From: an uncultured Eubacteriales bacterium
GTDB lineage: Bacteria > Bacillota > Clostridia > Oscillospirales > Acutalibacteraceae
Direction of reading: 5' to 3'
Assembly: GCA_949299505.1 (NCBI GenBank)
Contig: CASGAS010000009.1
Span: 1-38,304, forward strand
DNA: 38,304 nucleotides
Shown here: positions 23,617 to 32,147 of the stretch, one piece after another
Layout of the letters: each line of letters starts with the position of its first letter
How positions within the stretch are numbered: the first letter of the stretch is position 1
Notes under the pieces: generated by a model
Databases searched by the model: none
The model's input: the letters and a program-made list of their open reading frames with translations, nothing else
What the model was told of the DNA's origin: nothing
Program-made: the position numbers and the translations under genes

Positions 23617-24317
23617 AGCGGGTTTTGATTGCCGAGGATGAAGCGGCGATTCGTGAATTTATTGTGATCAATCTGCGCCGCAGCGGATATGAGGTCCTGG
23701 AAGCGGAGAACGGGGCGGAGGCGATACGCCTGTTTGATTCGTGCGGCGGCGAGATTGACGTTGCGGTGCTGGACATTATGATGCCGGAAAAGGACGGCAT
23801 GGAGGTATGCGGCTATTTTCGCGAAAAAAGCGCCGCCTTGGGTATCATTCTTCTGTCTGCAAAATCACAGGAGCTTGACAAGGTCTCCGGCCTGATGCGC
23901 GGCGCGGACGACTACATTACGAAGCCGTTTTCCCCGTCGGAGCTTGTGGCGCGCGTGGACGCGGTGTACCGGCGCGTGGTGCTTCTGCGGCAAAACGACG
24001 AGGCGCAAAAGGATGACCGCTGCATTCGCCTGGGGGATTTTACCTTGCGGTTGGACGAGCGGGTGCTTTATAAAAAAGAGAAAGCCATTGAGCTTACGCA
24101 GATAGAATACCAGATTCTCGAGCTGCTGTTTCGCAACCCCAACACCGTGCTGACGCGCGCGGAAATTCTGCGCGAGGTTTGGGGCGAAAACTGTTATGTA
24201 GACGACAAGGTAATCGACGTGAATATCCACCGCCTGCGCAGCAAGATAGAAGATGTTCCGGCGCAGCCGCGGCGGCTAGTCACGATTTGGGGCATGGGAT
24301 ATAAATGGATCGCATGA
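23613..24317 (+). CDS. OmpR/PhoB-family response regulator
   Basis: 234 residues. The receiver has acidic residues Glu8-Asp9, phospho-acceptor Asp54 (VLDIMMPEKDG), a conserved Ser in LLSAKS and Lys in YITKPFSPSEL. The C-terminal winged helix (about 135-232) includes TQIEYQILELLFRNPNTVLTR and VNIHRLRSKIED. It overlaps the lipoprotein gene by 4 bases and the histidine kinase gene by up to 13, so it forms a pair with that kinase. Its DNA target cannot be predicted. It resembles PhoP/WalR-type regulators in Firmicutes. Confidence 0.93.
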   Translation: MKRVLIAEDEAAIREFIVINLRRSGYEVLEAENGAEAIRLFDSCGGEIDVAVLDIMMPEKDGMEVCGYFREKSAALGIILLSAKSQELDKVSGLMRGADDYITKPFSPSELVARVDAVYRRVVLLRQNDEAQKDDRCIRLGDFTLRLDERVLYKKEKAIELTQIEYQILELLFRNPNTVLTRAEILREVWGENCYVDDKVIDVNIHRLRSKIEDVPAQPRRLVTIWGMGYKWIA

Positions 24318-25756
24318 AAACGTCTTCGCACCGCAAAAAAAGCGGGATTACAAGACGCTGGGTGCTCAATACGCTGTGCGTAATCGTAGTTATCCTGCTT
24401 GGCGCTACCGTGATTACAATGCTGCTGTTCCGCGAGCAGTATTACGGCGCGGTCCGTGCGACGCTGGATTCGCGCGCAACCGGGTTTGTCCGTTCTTATT
24501 TTCTCAACGCTTCCAACGGCGAAAGCTTCGACCTGCGCGCCAACGCGTATGTAGAGAGCTTTACGGATAAGACGCTTATGGAGGTCTGGGTGCTTGACGA
24601 AAGCGGCAATATCGTGGTCTCTTCCAGCGGGTTTTCCGTTGCGGGCGAGCCGTTTCCGGATTATGCGCAGGCGCTGGCCTCTGACAACGGGAAAGCGTTT
24701 TGGACCGGCCGGACCTCCTCCGGCGAGCACGTTATGTCGCTTTGCTATCTTTTGGAGCCGCAAAGCATGCAGAGCGGCGCGGTTCGGTATGTGATTTCTC
24801 TGGAGGACCTCGACAGCCAGCTTCTAACCATCGCGGCGCTTCTCTTTCTGCTGTGCGCGGTGATTCTGATTTTAATGACGGCGTCCGGCCTGTATTTTGT
24901 GCGTTCTATTGTGCAGCCGGTCAAACGGATTACGGAGACGGCGCAGCGCATTGCCGACGGCGATTTGAGCGCGCGCATCGACGGCGAAGAGCACGACGAC
25001 GAGCTTGGCCGACTGAGCGCGACCATCAACGATATGGCGCGTGAGCTCAACGAGACCGACCGCATCAAAAATGAGTTTATTTCCACGGTTTCCCACGAGC
25101 TGCGCACGCCGCTGACGGCGATTCGCGGCTGGGGGGGAACGCTGCTCGATCTCCCGCCGGGAGACACAGAGCTGACCAAAAAGGGCCTGCGCGTCATGAT
25201 TGGAGAAACCGAACGCCTGTCACAGCTTGTGGAAGAGCTGCTGGATTTTTCCCGGATGGAAGCCGGACAGCCGACGATGCGCATGGAGCGGTTCGACGTA
25301 TTCGCGGCGCTTCGCGAGGCGCTGCTGCTGTTTAACGAACGCGCCCGCCGGGAGGCGGTCACGCTTTCCTATACGGTCCCGCAGGAGGAGGCGCCGCTGT
25401 TTGGCGACCGAAACCGTATCAAGCAGGTGTTTGTCAATGTGCTGGACAACGCATTCAAATATAACCGCCCGGGCGGCGAGGTCTCCGTTGAGGCGGAGCG
25501 TACGCCGTCAGCCGTTTGTATTCGAGTTTGGGATACGGGCTGCGGCATTTCCGAAGAGGACCTGCCGCATGTAACGGAAAAATTCTATAAGGCAAATACC
25601 GCCGTGCGCGGCTCCGGGATTGGGCTTGCCGTTGTGCGCGAGGTTGTGGAAGCGCATAACGGCCGCCTTTCCATTGAAAGCGCGCCGGATAAGGGAACTG
25701 CGGTTTCCCTTTGGCTTCCCATTTTGGAAAGCGGCGCTTTGCCGGAAGGAGAATGA
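24305..25756 (+). CDS. Sensor histidine kinase with HAMP domain
   Basis: Up to 483 residues. Transmembrane helix 1 covers about residues 20-42, followed by an exterior sensor domain of some 130 residues (43-172), transmembrane helix 2 (173-199), HAMP (about 200-252), the dimerisation domain with phospho-His264 (FISTVSHELRTPLTAIRGW) and the ATPase with N box (NVLDNAFKYN), G1 (DTGCGISEEDL) and G2 (GSGIGLAVVREV). The start may be ATG 24305 or ATG 24314; the second gives the common ATGA overlap with the regulator stop. The exterior domain has no clear family mark beyond PAS/Cache-like hydrophobic pattern. Partner of the preceding regulator; the upstream lipoprotein is a candidate input or accessory factor. 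Confidence 0.92.
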   Translation: MDRMKTSSHRKKSGITRRWVLNTLCVIVVILLGATVITMLLFREQYYGAVRATLDSRATGFVRSYFLNASNGESFDLRANAYVESFTDKTLMEVWVLDESGNIVVSSSGFSVAGEPFPDYAQALASDNGKAFWTGRTSSGEHVMSLCYLLEPQSMQSGAVRYVISLEDLDSQLLTIAALLFLLCAVILILMTASGLYFVRSIVQPVKRITETAQRIADGDLSARIDGEEHDDELGRLSATINDMARELNETDRIKNEFISTVSHELRTPLTAIRGWGGTLLDLPPGDTELTKKGLRVMIGETERLSQLVEELLDFSRMEAGQPTMRMERFDVFAALREALLLFNERARREAVTLSYTVPQEEAPLFGDRNRIKQVFVNVLDNAFKYNRPGGEVSVEAERTPSAVCIRVWDTGCGISEEDLPHVTEKFYKANTAVRGSGIGLAVVREVVEAHNGRLSIESAPDKGTAVSLWLPILESGALPEGE

Positions 25757-25758
25757 TT

Positions 25759-26817
25759 TTGTCAAAAAAGCAGAAAAAGGCCTGTCCGTACAGCTCCGTC
25801 GGGGGACAGGCGCTTATCGAGGGGATCATGATGCGCGGACCGAAAGGAACCGCCATGTCGGTGCGCCTGCCGAGCGGGGAAATTGAAACGGAGTATAAGG
25901 AAACAAAGCCCTGGCGCGACAAATGCCGTTTGTTTCGCCTGCCGCTTGTGCGCGGGATTGTCGGGTTTGCGGAATCCCTGGTGACGGGGTACGGCTATCT
26001 GATGGAATCTGCGGAAAAATCCACCCAGGGGTTAACGGACGAAACGGAGGAGCTTTCCAAGTTCGACCGCTGGCTTAATGACCACTTCGGCGAAAAGATG
26101 ATGCACGCCATTGGCATTATCGCCGCCGTTCTCGGGTTCGGCTTGGCCTTTTTCCTGTTTATGTGGCTGCCTACGTTCTTAGTCGACGTGGCGACCCGGG
26201 GCGCGCTTTTGAAGTTCCACGCGCTGCTTGAGGGGATTATTCGCGTCATCATTTTTGTCCTTTATATGGTCCTTGTGTCCCGTATGAAAGACATTCACCG
26301 TGTGTTCATGTATCATGGCGCCGAGCATAAATCCATTTTCTGCTACGAGCACGGTCTGCCGCTTACCGTGGACAATGTCCGGCAGCAAAAACGCTTTCAC
26401 CCGCGCTGCGGAACGAGCTTTATGTTCGTCATGATTATTTTAAGCATCCTGCTTTCTTCGGCGCTGGTCCTTATTTTTCCGGGTCTTGCCGAAATCAACC
26501 GGGTTCTGTGGATTTGTGTTAAGCTCTTAATCCTGCCGGTCGTGATGGGGATTGGCTATGAGTTCATCCGGTACGCCGGAAAACACGACAACCTGTTTGT
26601 CAAGCTGCTTGCCGCGCCGGGGCTGTGGATGCAGCGCATCACGACCAAAGAGCCGACGGACGATATTATTGAGGTCGGCATTGCCTCCCTGACAGCTGTG
26701 CTGGACGCCGACAATCCGGCAAAAGCGGACGCGGGCGCGTCTTCGGCGGCATTGCCGCAGGAGCCGGAAAGCGCACAGGAGGATTCGTCTGTCGGGGAGG
26801 GCGGTCAAACGCCATGA
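25759..26817 (+). CDS. DUF1385 multi-pass membrane protein
   Basis: About 352 residues. The start chosen is TTG 25759, because AAGGAG ends 7 bases upstream; ATG 25753, two codons earlier, overlaps the kinase stop but sits only 1 base from the site. The family hallmark YSSVGGQALIEGIMMRGPKG is at the N-terminus, then FRLPLVRGIVGFAESLV, hydrophobic helices (about residues 115-150, 165-185, 230-255 and 260-285), and the conserved MYHGAEHKSIFCYE and HPRCGTSFMF segments rich in His and Cys, which could bind a metal. The C-terminal 40 residues are Ala/Glu/Asp rich. Function unknown. DUF1385 genes commonly lie before prmC in Firmicutes, as here (4-base overlap). Confidence 0.88.
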   Translation: MSKKQKKACPYSSVGGQALIEGIMMRGPKGTAMSVRLPSGEIETEYKETKPWRDKCRLFRLPLVRGIVGFAESLVTGYGYLMESAEKSTQGLTDETEELSKFDRWLNDHFGEKMMHAIGIIAAVLGFGLAFFLFMWLPTFLVDVATRGALLKFHALLEGIIRVIIFVLYMVLVSRMKDIHRVFMYHGAEHKSIFCYEHGLPLTVDNVRQQKRFHPRCGTSFMFVMIILSILLSSALVLIFPGLAEINRVLWICVKLLILPVVMGIGYEFIRYAGKHDNLFVKLLAAPGLWMQRITTKEPTDDIIEVGIASLTAVLDADNPAKADAGASSAALPQEPESAQEDSSVGEGGQTP

Positions 26818-27650
26818 CGGTTGCGGAAAGTTACCGGCAGGGCCTGCAGGCGTTAACGGCGGCCGGAATCGAGGATGCGGCGTTTGACTGCGGGTGCCTG
26901 TTTGCCTTTTTTTGCGGCTATTCCCACGCGCTGCGCCTGGCGCACGCAAACGACTGCCTTTCTTCGGAGAAGTCCGACGCGTTTCTTGCGGCGGTTCAGC
27001 GCAGGGCAAGCGGAGAACCGCTGCAGTATATTCTCGGCAGCTGGTCGTTTTACGGACGGACTTTTCTTGTCGGCCCCGGCATCTTGATTCCAAGGCCGGA
27101 AACGGAGCTTTTGGTGCACGAGGCGCTGCGCGCCGTTGCAAATAAAGCGCATCCGGTGATTTGGGACCTTTGCGCGGGAACGGGCTGCATTGGGCTTACG
27201 CTTGCGCTGGAACGGCCGGACGCGCAGGTGTTCCTGCTTGAGAAGTTTTCGGATGCGTTTTCCTACTTGGAAAAAAATCGACGCGCGCTCGGCGCTGGGA
27301 ACGCGTCGCTTTTGCAGGCGGATGTTCTGTCTGAGCCGCCTGAACTGCCGCGTCCCGATTTGATTGTATCCAACCCGCCGTATGTCCCGACGCCGGAGCT
27401 GCCGCTTTTGCAGGCGGAGGTGCAGGCCGAGCCTGCGACCGCGTTGGACGGCGGTGCGGACGGGCTCTGCTTTTTCCGGGCGATTCGCCGGTTTTGGTTG
27501 CCGCGCCTTTGCGGGGGCGGGGTGCTGCTGCTGGAATGCGGCGACGGCCAGGGCGAGACGGTTGCCGACCTGCTGCGCACGCCAAAAGCGCGGGCGCGCG
27601 TGCTTTATGACGGAAATCGTATTGACAGATTTGTAGAAATTACAGTATAA
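26814..27650 (+). CDS. prmC: Peptide chain release factor N5-glutamine methyltransferase
   Basis: Methylates the Gln of the GGQ motif in release factors RF1 and RF2. 278 residues: an N-terminal helical domain (to about 75, with RRASGEPLQYILG near its end), then FLVGPGILIPRPETE, the SAM-binding WDLCAGTGCIGLTLAL and the catalytic NPPY (IVSNPPYVPT). The length is typical. prfA, the frequent partner, is not adjacent. The 3' end carries a strong promoter for the next operon. The frame overlaps DUF1385 by 4 bases. Confidence 0.95.
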   Translation: MTVAESYRQGLQALTAAGIEDAAFDCGCLFAFFCGYSHALRLAHANDCLSSEKSDAFLAAVQRRASGEPLQYILGSWSFYGRTFLVGPGILIPRPETELLVHEALRAVANKAHPVIWDLCAGTGCIGLTLALERPDAQVFLLEKFSDAFSYLEKNRRALGAGNASLLQADVLSEPPELPRPDLIVSNPPYVPTPELPLLQAEVQAEPATALDGGADGLCFFRAIRRFWLPRLCGGGVLLLECGDGQGETVADLLRTPKARARVLYDGNRIDRFVEITV

Positions 27651-27651
27651 T
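27622..27651 (+). promoter_or_regulatory. Full-consensus sigma-A promoter before the site-2 protease/scp genes
   Basis: TTGACA (27622-27627), 18-base spacer and TATAAT (27646-27651), both hexamers perfect. It lies in the last codons of prmC and serves the protease-scpA-scpB genes. Confidence 0.85.
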
Positions 27652-27680
27652 AAACATTCAAGATTGTGTTGGAGTAAGCT

Positions 27681-28349
27681 ATGCTTTTTAACATTTTGCG
27701 CAACGGTCTGGACGATCCGCTTCAGCTTATTGTGGGGCTGTTCGCCTCTTTATTCGTCGTATTTTGCACCATGCCGGTACATGAATGCGCACACGCGTTT
27801 GTGGCCAACCGGCTCGGCGACTCAACGGCGCGTTTGTCCGGCCGTCTGACCTTGAATCCGATGCGGCACATCGACCCAATAGGCGCGGTTATGATTGCCT
27901 TGATCGGCTTCGGGTATGCAAAGCCGGTTCCGGTTAATCCGCGCAATTTCAAAAATCCCAAGACGGGCATGGCCCTTACGGCGCTTGCCGGTCCCGTCGC
28001 CAACCTTCTGATGGCGGCGCTGTTTATTCTTTTGCAGCATTTGATTGGGCTTTGGCCGACCTACAGCGTGCTGGTTTCCGCGCTGCTTAGCTTTTTCCTG
28101 TTTGCGGCCGTCATCAACCTGCAGCTTGCCGTGTTCAATCTGATTCCGATTCCGCCGCTGGACGGCTCCCGCATTTTGCAGCTGCTGATTCCGTCAAAAT
28201 ATTATTATAAATTCATGCGGTACGAGCGGTATATTGTTCTGGTCGTGTTTTTCCTGCTCTTCCTGGGCGTTCTCAGCGGCCCGATTTCCAAGGCAGTCGT
28301 CTGGCTGTATGAAAAAATGGACCTTTTGATCGGCTATCCGTTTCGATAA
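27681..28349 (+). CDS. Site-2 protease family (M50) membrane metalloprotease
   Basis: 222 residues, multi-pass membrane protein. The zinc site HECAH (residues about 34-38, in MPVHECAHAFVANRLGD) and the second metal motif NLIPIPPLDGSRI (about residue 155, Asp ligand) are both intact. LTLNPMRHIDPIG and the GFGYAKPVPVNP loop are typical of the short YwhC-type M50 group. GGAG lies 7-8 bases before the ATG. It may process membrane-bound anti-sigma factors or other membrane substrates; none can be named here. Genes of this group often precede scpA in Clostridia. Confidence 0.93.
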   Translation: MLFNILRNGLDDPLQLIVGLFASLFVVFCTMPVHECAHAFVANRLGDSTARLSGRLTLNPMRHIDPIGAVMIALIGFGYAKPVPVNPRNFKNPKTGMALTALAGPVANLLMAALFILLQHLIGLWPTYSVLVSALLSFFLFAAVINLQLAVFNLIPIPPLDGSRILQLLIPSKYYYKFMRYERYIVLVVFFLLFLGVLSGPISKAVVWLYEKMDLLIGYPFR

Positions 28350-28359
28350 GGGGCTGCAC

Positions 28360-29100
28360 ATGGAACAGATTTCCTACAAATTAGAGGTGTTTGAGGGACC
28401 GATGGACCTTCTTTTGCACCTTATTTCCAAGCACAAGCTGAATATCTACGACATCCCGATTCTCACGCTTGTCGAGCAATATACGGACTATGTCAAGTGG
28501 ATGCAGGAAGAGGATATGTATGTGGCGAGCGCCTTTCTGGAAATGGCGGCGCGGCTTGTCTACATCAAAACGGTTTCGCTTCTGCCGGTTTACGAAGAGG
28601 CGCAGCAGCTTAAACAGGAATTGACCGGCGAGCTTCTGGAGTATCGCGACTGTAAGCTGATGGCCCAAAAGCTGGCGCAGCAAACGGAAGGCTTTGACCG
28701 TTTTGTACGAATGCCTGCGGAGGTGGAGGCGGACCCGACCTATACGCGGCTGCACGAGCCCTCCGAGCTTTTGCGCGCGTATCTGCGTGCGGCCGGCCGG
28801 CGTCTGCGCAAGCTCCCGCCGCCCGTGGAGGCTTTCCGCGGCATTGTCGCGACGAAAATCGTTTCCGTCGAATCCAGGATTCGTTCGATTTACAAGACCC
28901 TGCGTTCGGGCGGCCGCAAGCAGCGGTTTTACAAGCTGTTTTCCGACGCGCAGTCCCGGTCGGACCTTGTGGCGACCTTTCTTGCGGTTTTGGAGCTTGC
29001 CAAAAGCAAAAAGCTGCGCATTGACGGCGACGGCCAAACAGCGGATGTTGAGCTGTTAACGGATGATTTTGGGGACTTTGATTCCAAGGAATGGGGGTAA
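28360..29100 (+). CDS. scpA: Segregation and condensation protein A (kleisin)
   Basis: Kleisin subunit of the SMC condensin that folds and separates chromosomes. 246 residues. The N-terminal SMC-binding region begins YKLEVFEGPMDLLLHLISKHKLNIYDIPI, which is diagnostic. A charged middle links to the C-terminal winged-helix end (FLAVLELAKSKKLRID). AAGGGG lies about 8 bases before the ATG. scpB follows after 6 bases. Confidence 0.96.
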   Translation: MEQISYKLEVFEGPMDLLLHLISKHKLNIYDIPILTLVEQYTDYVKWMQEEDMYVASAFLEMAARLVYIKTVSLLPVYEEAQQLKQELTGELLEYRDCKLMAQKLAQQTEGFDRFVRMPAEVEADPTYTRLHEPSELLRAYLRAAGRRLRKLPPPVEAFRGIVATKIVSVESRIRSIYKTLRSGGRKQRFYKLFSDAQSRSDLVATFLAVLELAKSKKLRIDGDGQTADVELLTDDFGDFDSKEWG

Positions 29101-29106
29101 ACGCCG

Positions 29107-29694
29107 TTGGCGCGTGCAAAAACATTACAGGCTGCCGCGGAAGCCATCCTGTTTTCCGTAGGGGAACCGCTTGAGCTCTCCAAAATCGCCCAGGCGCTGG
29201 AAATTGACGAGGAGCAGGCGCGGCAGGTGCTTTTGAATCTGGCCGCCGAGCTCGACGAGCGCGGCAGCGGGATATCGCTTTTACAGCTTGGCAAGCAGTA
29301 CCAGCTTGCCTCCCGGCCGGAATTTTCCGAGCAGGTGCGCACGATTTTAGAGGTGCGCCGCAACGCGCCGCTTTCGCAGGCCGCGTTTGAGGTTTTGGCG
29401 GTGATTGCGTATAACCAGCCCGTCACCAAGGCCTTTGTTGAGCAGGTCCGCGGCGTCGACTGCTCCGGCGTTATCACGACGCTGTGTCAGAAAAAGCTGA
29501 TTGAAGAAAAGGGGCGTCTGGAGCTTCCGGGCCGTCCGCTTGTTTACGGCACCACACCGGACTTTCTGCGCTGCTTTTCGGTTTCTTCGCTTGAGGAATT
29601 GCCGAGTCTCCCGGAAAAGGAGACCCCGCAGGCGCCGGAGGACGCGGAGGGAACCGAAGCGGCCGAAGCCGATGACTTGCCGGAAAACGCCTAA
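29107..29694 (+). CDS. scpB: Segregation and condensation protein B
   Basis: Dimeric winged-helix partner of ScpA in SMC condensin. 195 residues from TTG 29107 (GGGGGT about 10 bases upstream). AAEAILFSVGEPLELSKIAQAL and AFEVLAVIAYNQPVTKAFVEQVRGVD with LVYGTT downstream are the family segments. The last about 25 residues are acidic and Ala rich and likely flexible. TTG is the only sensible start: the next in-frame candidates would cut the first helix. Confidence 0.95.
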   Translation: MARAKTLQAAAEAILFSVGEPLELSKIAQALEIDEEQARQVLLNLAAELDERGSGISLLQLGKQYQLASRPEFSEQVRTILEVRRNAPLSQAAFEVLAVIAYNQPVTKAFVEQVRGVDCSGVITTLCQKKLIEEKGRLELPGRPLVYGTTPDFLRCFSVSSLEELPSLPEKETPQAPEDAEGTEAAEADDLPENA

Positions 29695-29729
29695 CACACA
29701 AACATTCGATTCAAAAGGAGGTGCAGCGT

Positions 29730-30422
29730 GTGCTTGCTTTGTATATCCTGCTCGGCCTTGTTTTGCTGCTCGTTTTGCTTTTGAGCGTCAAGGTTCGTGT
29801 GCACGCGGAATATTTTGACGCGTTCACCGCGAAGCTTCGCTGGGCTTTCCTGTCGTTTGATTTGTACCCGACAAAGCCTAAGCCTGAAAAGCCGAAAAAA
29901 GAAAAACCGCAAAAGGAAGAGCCTGCGCAGGAAAAGCCGCCGAAGCCCAAAAAGCCGAACCCGTTGAAAACCTTTTATGAAAACCAAGGGTTTGACGGCG
30001 TAAAACAGCTGGCGCTGGATTCCGCGGATGCGCTGGGTTCGTTGATGAAAAGCGTGAAAAAGCATCTGATTTTAGATGAGCTTTATCTGTTTTTGACGGT
30101 CTCCCATAACCACGACGCTGCCCGAACGGCCATTGAATACGGCGAAACCTGCCGCCAGGTCTTTCCGGCCATGGGGTTCATCTGCTCCAATTTGCAGGTG
30201 CGCAAATACGATGTGGAAATCGAGCCCGACTTTCTCGGGGCTTTCAGCCAAGCGGAGTTTTCCTTTACCGTGTCCATAAGGCCGCTTTTCCTGATTCAGG
30301 CCGTTTTGGCGCTGGCGATACGGATGCTCTTTAAGGTAGTCTTGAAAGTGCTGCGCGCAAAACCCGCGCAGCCTTCGGAAAATACAAACACGAAAAATAT
30401 TCAAGGTGGTGCAACTGTATGA
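29730..30422 (+). CDS. DUF2953 protein (YtfI-like), membrane-anchored
   Basis: 230 residues from GTG 29730; AAAGGAGG ends 8 bases before it, which is better than GTG 29721, which overlaps the site. An N-terminal helix (residues about 3-22) is followed by a short strand and then by a Lys/Pro/Glu-rich stretch of about 30 residues (PKPEKPKKEKPQKEEP and on). The C-terminal half has the DUF2953 pattern (LFLTVSHNHDAARTAIEYG, ICSNLQVRKYDVEIEPDF). In B. subtilis the DUF2953 gene ytfI adjoins ytfJ, and the same pair is found here with a 4-base overlap, so a role in sporulation is likely; function unknown. Confidence 0.85.
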   Translation: MLALYILLGLVLLLVLLLSVKVRVHAEYFDAFTAKLRWAFLSFDLYPTKPKPEKPKKEKPQKEEPAQEKPPKPKKPNPLKTFYENQGFDGVKQLALDSADALGSLMKSVKKHLILDELYLFLTVSHNHDAARTAIEYGETCRQVFPAMGFICSNLQVRKYDVEIEPDFLGAFSQAEFSFTVSIRPLFLIQAVLALAIRMLFKVVLKVLRAKPAQPSENTNTKNIQGGATV

Positions 30423-30868
30423 AAGAACAATCAGCAGCAGGGATCCTCGAGACGACAATCGAGAAGGTCAAAAACCTGGTCAGCGTCAGCACGATTATCG
30501 GCGACCCCATGCAGATTGACGGGATGACGATTATCCCGGTCTCCAAGGTAACATACGGCTTTGCTTCCGGCGGTTCGGATTTTCCGTCGAAAAGCAACAA
30601 GGAAATTTTCGGCGGCGGCGGCGGCGCAGGCGTTACCATCACGCCCGTGGCTTTCCTCGTGGTTGCGGACGGCGAAGTGACGATTAAGCACATTACGGCG
30701 TTCGACAATGCGGCGGAGCGCGTCGTCAATCTGGTGCCGGAAATGTTTGATAAGGTAACCTCCGTCGTCAACAAGGCCAAGAAAGAAAAGGCAAAGGCGG
30801 CGCAGGACGCGGCGGACGACGCGCTTGTGAGCGCCACGATGGAGGAGCTGGCGAAGCCCGAGGCGTAA
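30419..30868 (+). CDS. ytfJ: GerW/YtfJ family sporulation protein
   Basis: 149 residues. The family core is clear: TTIEKVKNLVSVSTIIGDPM, TIIPVSKVTYGFASGGSDF, a Gly-rich run GGGGGAGVTITPVAFLVV and a hydrophilic helical tail (Lys/Ala rich). In B. subtilis YtfJ (GerW) is made late in sporulation and affects germination response. It has no membrane segment. The start overlaps the DUF2953 stop (ATGA). No strong terminator was found directly after it. Confidence 0.93.
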   Translation: MKEQSAAGILETTIEKVKNLVSVSTIIGDPMQIDGMTIIPVSKVTYGFASGGSDFPSKSNKEIFGGGGGAGVTITPVAFLVVADGEVTIKHITAFDNAAERVVNLVPEMFDKVTSVVNKAKKEKAKAAQDAADDALVSATMEELAKPEA

Positions 30869-30879
30869 GCGTTTCGGAA

Positions 30880-30906
30880 ATAGATTGCACGCCATCTGCA
30901 TATACT
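30880..30906 (+). promoter_or_regulatory. Candidate SigE-type promoter of the carboxypeptidase gene
   Basis: CATATACT (30899-30906) differs from the SigE -10 consensus CATACAnT at one position, and ATA (30880-30882) lies 16 bases upstream. No good sigma-A promoter is present in this 135-base gap. B. subtilis dacB, the likely counterpart, is SigE-driven. Confidence 0.4.
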
Positions 30907-30910
30907 GTGT

Positions 30911-30973
30911 GTGTCCGGCTGCGGCCGGCTGCGCACACTACAGGTTTCCGCCCGGCAACTGGTTTGCCGGGCG
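30911..30973 (+). other. Two stacked hairpins in the carboxypeptidase leader
   Basis: CCGGC (30915-30919) pairs with GCCGG (30924-30928), flanked by GTGTG (30909-30913) and CACAC (about 30934-30938). A second stem has arms CGCCCGGCAA (30949-30958) and 30964-30973 (exact complement). The second lacks a + strand T run, so it is not a terminator for ytfJ; it could shape leader RNA or protect the 5' end. Confidence 0.4.
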
Positions 30974-31003
30974 AAAACGGATTATGGCGGGTGGTTCGGC
31001 TTG

Positions 31004-32146
31004 TTGAAAAAAAGCGTTTCCGTATTGCTTTCCCTTGTGCTGACGGGGCTTGTCTTTTCGCTGCACGCGCAGGGCGCTTCACCGGGGTCGCTTTCCGCAA
31101 AAGCCAGCATCCTGATGGTTGCCGGTACGCGGGAAGTGCTGTATGCAGAAGAAGAACATACGCGCCTTTCCATGGCAAGCACAACCAAGATTATGACGGC
31201 TTTGCTGGCTCTGGAGGCGGGCGATTTGGGGCGCGAAATCACGGTAACCGAGGAAATGGTCCGCGTAGAGGGCACCTCCATCGGCCTGCTGCCGGGAGAC
31301 ACCATTACGCTGCGTACGCTGGTTTACGGTATGCTGCTGGCTTCCGGAAACGATGCCGCCAACGTGACCGCCTATGCGGTTTGCGGCGGGATTGCGCCTT
31401 TTGTAGAGCGCATGAACGAAAAGGCGCAGGCGTTGGGGCTGCAGGACACGCATTTTGCAACGGTATCTGGGCTTGACGCGGACGATCACTATTCGACAGC
31501 CTACGATATGGCGCTGCTTACGGCGTATGCGCTGGAGAACCCGGCATTTCGCGCCATTTGTTCTCAGACAAGCGCGCGCGTCGAATACGGAAATCCGCCG
31601 TATGCGCGTACACTGCGCAACCATAACCGATTGCTGGAAAGCTATTCGGGGGCGTTCGGCGTCAAAACCGGCTATACGAAAAAAAGCGGCCGCTGCCTGG
31701 TTTCTGCGGCCGAGCGCGACGGCGTAACGCTGATTGCCGTAACGCTGCACGCGCCGGACGACTGGCAGGACCACGAAAAGCTGCTGGATTACGGCTTCTC
31801 TCTTGTACGCGCGCTTGACGGCGCGTCGCTTTGTACGCTGCCGACCATTCCGGTCGTTGGCGGTGAGCAGCCGCATGTCGCGGCGGCGTTTGCAAATCCG
31901 GCCGTCTTGAATGTGACGCAGGCTTCTCCGGAAATTACGGTGGAGCTTTTTGCGCAGCCGTTTCTCTATGCGCCCGTAAAGCGCGGCGACTGCGTCGGAA
32001 CGGCGCGGTTTTATGCGGACGGGAAGCTGCTGCTGGAGGCGGCGCTTGTCGCTTCCCAGGATGCGGCGGCAAAACCGAAACAGGAAAAAGAACCGGAAAG
32101 TCCATCGTTTTGGACGCGGGTCCGGCAATTCTTTGGACGGGAGTAA
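31004..32146 (+). CDS. D-alanyl-D-alanine carboxypeptidase (DacB/DacF-like PBP5 family)
   Basis: Trims the terminal D-Ala from peptidoglycan stem peptides outside the membrane. About 380 residues from TTG 31004, chosen because GCGGGTGG lies about 9 bases upstream and a clean signal peptide then follows (residues 1-26, LKKSVSVLLSLVLTGLVFS and on). The serine peptidase motifs are all present: SxxK (SMASTTKIMT), SxN (ASGNDAAN) and KTG (VKTGYTKKSG). The C-terminal beta domain and a short amphipathic end (FWTRVRQFFGRE) fit membrane attachment. Context resembles B. subtilis scpAB...dacB-spmAB-rluB, with spmA and spmB missing, so a role in spore cortex is likely but not proven. It sits 1 base before the RluB gene (stop TAA 32144-32146). 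Confidence 0.92.
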   Translation: MKKSVSVLLSLVLTGLVFSLHAQGASPGSLSAKASILMVAGTREVLYAEEEHTRLSMASTTKIMTALLALEAGDLGREITVTEEMVRVEGTSIGLLPGDTITLRTLVYGMLLASGNDAANVTAYAVCGGIAPFVERMNEKAQALGLQDTHFATVSGLDADDHYSTAYDMALLTAYALENPAFRAICSQTSARVEYGNPPYARTLRNHNRLLESYSGAFGVKTGYTKKSGRCLVSAAERDGVTLIAVTLHAPDDWQDHEKLLDYGFSLVRALDGASLCTLPTIPVVGGEQPHVAAAFANPAVLNVTQASPEITVELFAQPFLYAPVKRGDCVGTARFYADGKLLLEAALVASQDAAAKPKQEKEPESPSFWTRVRQFFGRE

Positions 32147-32147
32147 T

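Noticed and set aside
30949-30973. GC-rich hairpin after ytfJ as a terminator
   Set aside because: No T run follows on the + strand, so it is listed only as leader structure.
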